Assembly (NCBI GenBank): GCA_023262195.1
Contig: JALRDM010000361.1
Location: 1 to 5,123, forward strand
DNA length: 5,123 bases
Direction of reading: 5' to 3'
Source of the DNA: Salibacteraceae bacterium
Lineage (GTDB): Bacteria; Bacteroidota; Bacteroidia; Flavobacteriales_G; Salibacteraceae
Shown in pieces: positions 1 to 5,123 of the stretch. The notes beneath the pieces are model-generated. The model was not told the DNA's origin, did not search any database, and was given only the letters and a program-made list of their open reading frames with translations. Each line of letters starts with the position of its first letter. Within the stretch, counting starts at the first letter, position 1. A program made the translations under genes and the position numbers.

Positions 1-678
1 CTTGGTCTTATCGATGAGTTCAACATCGGAGCGGCATACGAATCACGTTTTTTTCTTCCTGAGGCTGGTTTAGGATCTGTAGCATTATCTGCGCCATTGG
101 CTGGGGGCTCCATAGGAATAATTGGGCATAACTATGGTTACGGTGGTTTTAATCAAAACAGGATAGGGCTAGGGTATGGTAGAAAACTGAGTGACTATTT
201 CAGCTTGGGGGTACAACTCGATTATTTACAAACTCAATTGGGTGACGTCTATGGAAGTCGAAGCAACATTGTTGCAGAGATCGGTATGCTCATCACAGTA
301 AACGAAAAAGTGAGCCTTGCCGCACACGTATTCAACCCAACTCAAGCCCGATTCGCAGATTATGATGATGAGAGAATACCAACTTCGCTACGCATTGGTG
401 GTCAGTATCGATTCTCTGAAAAAGTAATGGCGGTGATGGAGTTGGACAAGGATATAGACCTGCCACTAAATATTAAAAGTGGATTGGAGTACCATCCCGT
501 GGAACCAATTTTCATCAGGCTAGGTTTTGCCACAGCGCAACAAGCGTTAGCTTTTGGCTTGGGTTACCGTTGGCAAAGTGTTAGCGCTGATGTAAGCGCA
601 AATTGGAATCAGATTTTAGGCTTTAGCAGCGGGGTAAGTCTAGGGTATGCCTTTGGAAGTCGGAAGAAAAAGGAATGA
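1..678 (+). CDS. PorV/PorQ-like outer-membrane beta-barrel protein (5' end cut off by window)
   Basis: The reading frame is open from base 1 and ends at the TGA at 676-678, so 225 C-terminal residues are visible and the start codon lies outside the window. A TTG at 97 is in frame but is not a credible start, because clear barrel-type sequence continues upstream of it (FNIGAAYESRFFLPEAGLG). The protein is built of alternating polar/hydrophobic strands rich in Gly, Tyr and Phe with short turns, for example IGLGYGRKLSDYFSLGVQLDY and FGLGYRWQSVSADVSANWNQ. The segment HVFNPTQARFADYDDERIPTSLRIG, followed by GLEYHP, resembles what I recall of Bacteroidota proteins in the PorV/PorQ (UPF0164-like) group. 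These sit in the outer membrane; some members serve type IX secretion, but nothing here proves that role. The last strand ends in YAFG followed by a charged tail SRKKKE. The stop overlaps the next gene by ATGA, which suggests an operon. The subfamily assignment is by recollection, not by search. Confidence 0.72.
   Translation, partial: LGLIDEFNIGAAYESRFFLPEAGLGSVALSAPLAGGSIGIIGHNYGYGGFNQNRIGLGYGRKLSDYFSLGVQLDYLQTQLGDVYGSRSNIVAEIGMLITVNEKVSLAAHVFNPTQARFADYDDERIPTSLRIGGQYRFSEKVMAVMELDKDIDLPLNIKSGLEYHPVEPIFIRLGFATAQQALAFGLGYRWQSVSADVSANWNQILGFSSGVSLGYAFGSRKKKE
662..678 (+). promoter_or_regulatory. Purine-rich ribosome-binding region and ATGA stop/start overlap
   Basis: The sequence GGAAGAAAAAGGA (662-674) runs directly into ATGA (675-678), where the ATG starts the downstream gene and the TGA ends the upstream one. 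GGAAG lies about eight bases from the ATG and can act as a Shine-Dalgarno-like site; the AGGA at 671-674 is too close to be the main one. The same bases encode the charged SRKKKE tail of the upstream barrel protein. Translational coupling is inferred from the overlap. Confidence 0.55.
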
Positions 679-2777
679 AAAAGTTAGGGCTCACTCTTTA
701 CTGCATATTGATCGTAGGGGTTTTTTACGGCCAAGAGCGGGTGAGCGATGAGAAACAATCGGCAATAGACCAAATCATAGAGCTCGTAAGTGAGAACCTA
801 GAGACAGAGGAGTTGGATTTCACCACGTTTCTAGAAGACTTAAACCTTTATTATAACCGTCCACTCAACCTTAATCGAGCTACAAGAGATGAACTTGAGC
901 GTCTTTTGTTCTTAACGCCATTTCAGATTGAAGCTTTGATTGACCATAGAAATCAGACGGGTAAATTCAGATCGATATATGAGTTGCAAGCGGTCGAAGG
1001 GTTTGATATTTCAACCATTAATGCCTTGCTTCCGTTTGTGGATGTGGCAGAGTCGAGTGCGCGGCCAGATTTACGTTGGAGCGCAATCAAAGAAGAGTCT
1101 TCACAAGAAGCATTTATTCGATATCAGCGTGTACTAGAGCAGGTTGAGGGTTTTGCTCCTATCGATGACTCAACACTTCAGGCCAATCCAAACCGAAGAT
1201 ATTTGGGTGATCCAGCGCGTATTTTGACCAGATATCGTTTTCGGTACTTGAATAATATCTCTGTTGGGATCACGGGTGAAAAAGACGCAGGTGAAGAGTT
1301 CTTTCAAGGGACACAGCCTCAAGGTTTTGATTTTTATTCGGCCCATGCATATTTTGGCAACTATGGTGCTGTTAAACACGCCATAATTGGTGATTACCAA
1401 ATTCAGCTTGGACAAGGACTCACGTATTGGACAGGTTTAGCATTCGGCAAGTCAGCCGACATTACCAGCATAAAAAGATCTGCAAGAGAAATAACACCAT
1501 ACGTTTCTGCAGATGAAAACAACTTTCAGCGTGGTGCTGCAGCCACGATCAAGCTATGGGACATAGAAATCACGAGCTTCTTTAGTAGCAAAGGGGTGGA
1601 TGCGAATCTTTCTGAAATTGACACCAGCGAAACCGATGGCGAGTTTGTAGTTTCAGAATTCAGTTCATTTCAACTGAATGGTTTTCACAGAACACCAGGC
1701 GAGCTCGCTGATCGCAAGTCGATTAGAGAAACAAATACAGGCTCACACATCCGACTGGTAAAGGATAAGTTTGAGATTGGAGCTACTGGAGTTTATACCA
1801 ACTACTCTGGTAACTTTTTGTCAAGTACTCAGTTATACCGAAGCTTTGAGCCGGTTTCAAATTCATTTTTAGTTGGTGGGTTTGACTACCAACTAAGCGT
1901 CAGAAATGTTTTGGCGTTTGGTGAATTTAGTCAGCGGTTTGATGGGGGCACGGCTTTTCTAAATGGTGCCATCATCAGTGTCGATCCTCGCTTTGACATC
2001 TCCATATATCATCGACATTTTGATGCATCATACGTGTCACCAAGAAGTAACGCAGTAAGTGAGAGCAGCAGAAATATCAACGAAGAAGGATTCTACATCG
2101 GTTTTTCAGCAGCATTGAATCGAAAGTGGAAGTTTTCAGGCTTTTATGATGCCTTTCGATTCCCATGGATGCGTTTTCAAGCCAAAGCTCCAACATCAGG
2201 AAGTGAATACTTAGCGCAATTGGAGTACAAGCCCAGCCGAAGCTTTATTGCATACGCACGTTATCGATTTGAAGATAAACTCGAAGGATTTGACTTGGGT
2301 AATCAGCCAACGGATGAAATCGGAAATAGGCATCGTCATTGGTATCGGCTAAACTGGCAACTAACCATCAACAAAGTCTTATCGTTGCGAAATAGGTTGG
2401 AGTTCATTCACGTTGACCTTCCTGAAGGGGAGTCGGAGAGTGGTTGGTTGGTCTATCAAGATGTGGTATTCAAACCAAAATGGCCAGCGAAATATTCATT
2501 CAAGCTCAGATACGCGCTGTTCGAGACAGAGAGCTATGATAGTCGGTTATATGCCTATGAACATGATGTGCTCTACAGTTTTAGTGTTCCAGCATATTAC
2601 AGCAGAGGAAGCAGAGCTTACCTGATTACACAATATGACATTACCCATTGGAGTGATTTAACAGTAAGACTTGCACGAACCTTCTTTTCAGATCGATCTA
2701 CAAATGGAAGCGGACTTAATGAAATTGACGGCCCAAACCGAACCGATATTCGAATACAGTATCGTGTAAAGTTTTGA
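675..2777 (+). CDS. Exported helix-hairpin-helix (ComEA-like) protein with large outer-membrane beta-barrel-like C-terminus
   Basis: This is a complete 700-residue protein. The start at 675 is supported by an immediate signal peptide: Lys2-Lys3, a hydrophobic core at about residues 4-18, and probable cleavage near YGQ at 18-20. There is no lipobox. Residues 25-60 are acidic and helical. Residues 63-123 match the tandem helix-hairpin-helix pattern of ComEA/T2SK-type domains: LNLNRATRDEL, then IEALIDHRNQTGKFRSIYEL, then AVEGF. The glycines of the hairpins are mostly missing (LTPFQ at 80-84; VEGFD at 107-111), so DNA binding is uncertain. From about 150 to 700 the sequence is a long series of amphipathic, aromatic-rich beta-strands (for example YLAQLEYKPSRSFIAYARYRF). 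It ends in Phe (RIQYRVKF), as expected of a barrel inserted by BamA. It overlaps the PorV-like gene by 4 bp, suggesting co-expression. HhH-domain envelope proteins of this kind are known in Bacteroidota but their function is not established; a DNA-uptake role would be speculation. Confidence 0.82.
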   Translation: MKKLGLTLYCILIVGVFYGQERVSDEKQSAIDQIIELVSENLETEELDFTTFLEDLNLYYNRPLNLNRATRDELERLLFLTPFQIEALIDHRNQTGKFRSIYELQAVEGFDISTINALLPFVDVAESSARPDLRWSAIKEESSQEAFIRYQRVLEQVEGFAPIDDSTLQANPNRRYLGDPARILTRYRFRYLNNISVGITGEKDAGEEFFQGTQPQGFDFYSAHAYFGNYGAVKHAIIGDYQIQLGQGLTYWTGLAFGKSADITSIKRSAREITPYVSADENNFQRGAAATIKLWDIEITSFFSSKGVDANLSEIDTSETDGEFVVSEFSSFQLNGFHRTPGELADRKSIRETNTGSHIRLVKDKFEIGATGVYTNYSGNFLSSTQLYRSFEPVSNSFLVGGFDYQLSVRNVLAFGEFSQRFDGGTAFLNGAIISVDPRFDISIYHRHFDASYVSPRSNAVSESSRNINEEGFYIGFSAALNRKWKFSGFYDAFRFPWMRFQAKAPTSGSEYLAQLEYKPSRSFIAYARYRFEDKLEGFDLGNQPTDEIGNRHRHWYRLNWQLTINKVLSLRNRLEFIHVDLPEGESESGWLVYQDVVFKPKWPAKYSFKLRYALFETESYDSRLYAYEHDVLYSFSVPAYYSRGSRAYLITQYDITHWSDLTVRLARTFFSDRSTNGSGLNEIDGPNRTDIRIQYRVKF

Positions 2778-2786
2778 TTTAAGCCA

Positions 2787-2818
2787 TTTGCTCGCTGAAG
2801 TCAGATACGTTATACTTG
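2787..2818 (+). promoter_or_regulatory. Candidate Bacteroidota-type promoter for the MORN/TPR-like gene
   Basis: TTTG at 2787-2790 and TATACTTG at 2811-2818 are separated by 20 bp. This matches the sigma-A promoter pattern known from Bacteroides/Flavobacterium (TTG or TTTG near -33, TAnnTTTG near -7), with one mismatch in the -7 element (C for T). Transcription would begin about 2823-2826, giving a short leader of roughly 12-15 bases before the ATG at 2838. No terminator hairpin is visible in the 60-bp gap, so read-through from the upstream pair is also possible. This is a pattern match only. Confidence 0.45.
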
Positions 2819-2837
2819 AAGACATAATCTAGAATCT

Positions 2838-4316
2838 ATGTTCAATAAAACTATCTCTATCTTAATGCTCATGCTCATTGGCATCTTATCATATGCTCAG
2901 TCTCCACAGACCTATAAAGGAGCTTACGCTAATGGCTATGCAGAATATAATTATATAGAGAATGATAAGCTCATGAAGTTGTGGAATGGCCGATTCACCT
3001 ATAAAGATACAATGGAGGTAGCAGGGAGAGGTGAATGCGATGTCTTAATCAATGGCGCATATAAGGATGACCAAAAGTCGGCTATTTGGGTTGCTACGAT
3101 TAAAGGGTTGGATGGAAATTCTTTGGAAACCAGCACAGGGCCAATGAAGGATGGTATGAAAATCGGCTTATGGACTCATAGGCTAACCATGAATGACAAA
3201 TACGTAAAAGTGGCCTCAGCATCTTTTACAAGGGATCGATTTACTTCAAAGTTTGAATACAAATACAATCCTTTAGATGCCAGTATTGGCGAATATCAAG
3301 AATTAAATGTGGTTGGTTCGTTTGATTCTAAAGGCATGCTTGATGGTGAGTGGACTACTACCTACGTAGGTAAAGATGGGGTGAGAATGCAAGAACTTGC
3401 TCGCTATCAGCATGGCGTATTAGCCTTTAGAGTGGTGCACGAATTAGAAACTGGCATTGAGAAAGATCGTTATGATAAAGAGGCTTTTGTTACTGATTTT
3501 TGGTCTAAGATGAAATTACCCGATTCAAATGCGGTAATCAACGATGAAAAGTATGGAGTGATTAAAGAGATGTGTCATCAAGAATCCTTGGTTCCGTTGA
3601 TGAATTCTTGGAATGATTTACGAACAGTTGTTGTAAGCAATATCCATGGCTCAAGTATTCCTACCATGATGATCACGAAGGGTGAAGTGCAGTCTAATAA
3701 ATACCTCGTTTGTGAACAGAAGATTGTGCCGTGGAATGAAACCCCAAAGGGTATGCTTGAGTGGCAGGAAGAGCAAAGGATACTTAAAGAGTACCAATCC
3801 AATATCGCGAATGCAGACAAAGCTTTAGAAGATAAAAACCTAGAGGAGGCGTTGCGTTTATACCGTTTGTCAAGCACCATCAAAAAAGACGAAGACTATC
3901 CGCGTGAACAGATTCCCATGGTGGAGCAAATGATTAAAGATAGAGCAACTCAAAATCGCTTGTTGGGTTCGGTTGGTGAAAAGAAGACTATGCTTGATAA
4001 AACGCAAAAGAAGCTCATGGATGATGAGACGTTTATGAAGAAGCAAGACAAGTTATATGAGGCTTATGATATGGCTTACTCGGCTCGAATGAGGTCAATG
4101 AAAAGTGACCATAGTAAGACTATGACATTCATTGAAAATGACAACATAGAGCCAATCAGTATTCTAGAATTAGAGGCATACGAAGCCTCGCTTGATGAAC
4201 TTATTCAACTTCAAAACAAGGTTTCATTATTGGTCGGTCAAGACACGAAGGATTTGGAAAAGGAGTTGAAAAAGTTGGATGATACAGGTGAGATAGAAAA
4301 GATGCTAAGGCGATGA
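2838..4316 (+). CDS. Exported protein with MORN-like N-terminal half and TPR-like/coiled-coil C-terminal half, function unknown
   Basis: This is a complete 492-residue protein. The ATG at 2838 is followed by a clear signal peptide (MFNKTISILMLMLIGILSYA, cleavage likely after Ala20), and there is no lipobox Cys. There is no strong Shine-Dalgarno site, as is common in Bacteroidota. Residues 25-205 are beta-rich and carry MORN/YwqK-like pieces: WNGRFTYKD (49-57), KDGMKIGLW (104-112) and SKGMLDGEW (164-172). These are irregularly spaced and degenerate. Residues 205-310 are mixed and contain two cysteines (246, 292). Residues 318-366 resemble the single TPR-like unit frequent in Bacteroidota envelope proteins: ADKALEDKNLEEALRLY followed by YPREQI. 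From 367 to the end the protein is highly charged and helical, with coiled-coil character, ending KDLEKELKKLDDTGEIEKML. It probably acts in the periplasm, and protein-protein scaffolding is the best inference. I do not recognise a named family. It has its own candidate promoter and converges on the DUF4924 gene. Confidence 0.75.
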   Translation: MFNKTISILMLMLIGILSYAQSPQTYKGAYANGYAEYNYIENDKLMKLWNGRFTYKDTMEVAGRGECDVLINGAYKDDQKSAIWVATIKGLDGNSLETSTGPMKDGMKIGLWTHRLTMNDKYVKVASASFTRDRFTSKFEYKYNPLDASIGEYQELNVVGSFDSKGMLDGEWTTTYVGKDGVRMQELARYQHGVLAFRVVHELETGIEKDRYDKEAFVTDFWSKMKLPDSNAVINDEKYGVIKEMCHQESLVPLMNSWNDLRTVVVSNIHGSSIPTMMITKGEVQSNKYLVCEQKIVPWNETPKGMLEWQEEQRILKEYQSNIANADKALEDKNLEEALRLYRLSSTIKKDEDYPREQIPMVEQMIKDRATQNRLLGSVGEKKTMLDKTQKKLMDDETFMKKQDKLYEAYDMAYSARMRSMKSDHSKTMTFIENDNIEPISILELEAYEASLDELIQLQNKVSLLVGQDTKDLEKELKKLDDTGEIEKMLRR

Positions 4317-4325
4317 CCTTCGTAT

Positions 4326-4886
4326 TTAATTCTCCAGCACTTTAGGAAAAGAGAGCGTACCATTTTTCATGCTTTTGTAATGGTTCGCCAAAGTTGCCAT
4401 CATTGTAGAAATGGATTTAATGGCTTCTTGAGTCTCTTCTGAAACTTGACGCTTCCGAAGTTTAAGTACCAAGACTCCAAAAAGACCATTCATCGCAACT
4501 TCAATATCCGTTCTGTGTCGGCCATCGCCCTTTGACTTTAGGGTTTCAATGCTGGGTGCAGCTTGTGCGGCTAAGGTTTGATATTCCTTGTCTTGATAAA
4601 CCGTCATCAGGCTATGGTGCAGATATTGTATTTCAGTCATCAATTCGTTCAGCTCGCTCAGATGGCCTTTTTCTCTAATGTCTTGCTCTGTCATTTGCTG
4701 AATTAAGCCCTGATACCATCGCTTCATCTTATCATGTGAGGCTTCATTCAAATTGAACTTTTGCATCACATTGACCTCGATTTCTTCAATATCAAAATTG
4801 AAAGACCGAATAAGCTCTTCGATGTGCCACACATAGAGCACATACTCCACAATATTTGTTTCTCGATATTTAAGCGCAATAAACAT
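4326..4886 (-). CDS. DUF4924 family protein
   Basis: This is a complete 186-residue protein, about the usual length for DUF4924 as I recall it. It starts at the ATG at 4886-4884 and ends at the TAA at 4328-4326. Hallmarks I recognise are the N-terminus MFIALKYRETNIVEYVLYVW with HIEELIR (1-27), the segment REKGHL (71-76) and AMNGLFGVLVLKLR (131-144), followed by a helical end (EAIKSISTMMATLANHYK). It has no signal peptide and no convincing membrane segment, so it is probably a soluble, all-helical cytoplasmic protein. The family is essentially restricted to Bacteroidota and has no known function. Its ATG overlaps the stop codon of the upstream OmpH-like gene by 1 bp (TAATG) and lacks a clear Shine-Dalgarno site, so translation probably depends on reinitiation after the upstream gene. 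The family call is from memory of sequence motifs. Confidence 0.85.
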   Translation of the reverse strand: MFIALKYRETNIVEYVLYVWHIEELIRSFNFDIEEIEVNVMQKFNLNEASHDKMKRWYQGLIQQMTEQDIREKGHLSELNELMTEIQYLHHSLMTVYQDKEYQTLAAQAAPSIETLKSKGDGRHRTDIEVAMNGLFGVLVLKLRKRQVSEETQEAIKSISTMMATLANHYKSMKNGTLSFPKVLEN

Positions 4887-5123
4887 TATTCACTTGCCGA
4901 GTCTGCAGTCTTACTGTTTTGATATTCATCATTTATCGCCTTGACTACTTCTGTCGTAATATCATATTTAGCATCCATGTAAAGAACATCTCCGAGCCCG
5001 TTATATCCATAGATCACATCATAGCCATTTTGAGCTGCATATTCATCTAAGAATGTTCTCAATCCTTCAAACAGCCGGTCGTTTTTAGCTTGTTCGCTTT
5101 GCATGAGTTGACCTTCCATTTCT
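4886..5123 (-). CDS. OmpH/Skp-family protein (C-terminal part; 5' end outside window)
   Basis: The frame is open through base 5123 and ends at the TAA at 4888-4886, so only the last 78 or so residues are visible. The ATG at 5119-5117 is in frame, but the protein almost certainly starts further upstream, because Skp/OmpH proteins are normally about 160-200 residues. The visible part matches the conserved C-terminal region of Bacteroidota OmpH proteins: a helix (RLFEGLRTFLDEYAAQNGYD), a short strand (VIYGYNG), then GDVLYMD, DITTEVVKAINDEYQ and a loose SASE tail. Skp is a trimeric periplasmic chaperone that holds unfolded outer-membrane proteins with coiled-coil arms. The N-terminal signal sequence or membrane anchor is out of view, so location and subfamily cannot be checked. 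It lies immediately upstream of, and overlaps by 1 bp, the DUF4924 gene, implying one transcript. Confidence 0.83.
   Translation of the reverse strand, partial: EMEGQLMQSEQAKNDRLFEGLRTFLDEYAAQNGYDVIYGYNGLGDVLYMDAKYDITTEVVKAINDEYQNSKTADSASE

Noticed and set aside
97..678. TTG at 97 as the start of the first gene
   Set aside because: The frame is open to the window edge and the upstream residues are typical barrel sequence, so the gene is 5'-truncated by the window and does not start here.
940..1137. Plus-strand open frame of 65 codons overlapping the HhH region
   Set aside because: It is out of frame with a well-supported gene, and the predicted protein looks like random out-of-frame translation.
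1170..1415. Minus-strand open frame of 81 codons inside the HhH-barrel gene
   Set aside because: It has no family resemblance, no signal of its own, and lies wholly within a well-supported gene on the other strand.
1658..1679. Inverted repeat ATTCAGTT / AACTGAAT with a 6-base loop
   Set aside because: It is AT-rich, sits inside the HhH-barrel gene, has no proper T-run after it, and is likely chance.
2413..2625. Plus-strand open frame of 70 codons inside the HhH-barrel gene
   Set aside because: It is a shadow frame with no domain or ribosome-binding support.
3359..3372. 14-bp perfect palindrome TACCTACGTAGGTA
   Set aside because: It lies inside a coding region (Thr-Tyr-Val-Gly codons). A perfect 14-bp palindrome is expected by chance about 0.3 times in a sequence of this length, and no second copy was noticed.
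3578..3883. Minus-strand open frame of 101 codons inside the MORN/TPR-like gene
   Set aside because: Its composition is irregular with no recognisable domain, and the plus-strand gene covering it has a signal peptide and coherent domain structure.
5117..5119. ATG at 5119 as the start of the OmpH-like gene
   Set aside because: It would give a 77-residue protein lacking the N-terminal core of the family. The frame continues upstream out of the window.

Overview
The window looks like the chromosome of a Bacteroidota bacterium, probably of the Cytophagales/Flammeovirgaceae type, although the exact lineage cannot be fixed from this sequence. The evidence is a set of protein types characteristic of the phylum (a PorV/PorQ-like outer-membrane barrel, a helix-hairpin-helix protein with a large beta-rich C-terminus, a DUF4924 protein and an OmpH/Skp protein), signal peptides ending in the ...YGQ / ...YAQ style, weak or absent Shine-Dalgarno sites, and a candidate promoter of the Bacteroidota TTTG / TAnnTTTG type. 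No RNA genes, insertion sequences, CRISPR arrays or signs of recent transfer were seen.

Layout: positions 1-2777 hold two plus-strand genes that overlap by 4 bp. They are the 3' part of a PorV/PorQ-like beta-barrel gene and a complete 700-residue secreted protein with a ComEA-like helix-hairpin-helix region followed by a long predicted outer-membrane barrel. After a 60-bp gap with a plausible promoter, 2838-4316 encodes a 492-residue exported protein with MORN-like strands in its N-terminal half and a TPR-like, then coiled-coil-like, C-terminal half. The minus strand from 5123 down to 4326 holds the 3' end of an OmpH/Skp-family gene and, with a 1-bp TAATG overlap, a complete DUF4924 gene. The two gene sets converge with only 9 bp between stop codons.

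How they fit together: four of the five genes are cell-envelope proteins or probable ones. The first pair looks translationally coupled and may form an outer-membrane assembly. The OmpH protein would normally chaperone outer-membrane proteins in the periplasm. DUF4924 is a probably cytoplasmic helical protein of unknown role. The window is mostly an ordinary housekeeping/envelope region. The most interesting item is the HhH-plus-barrel protein with degraded DNA-binding hairpins, paired with a PorV-like barrel. No evidence of a new defence or mobile system was found.
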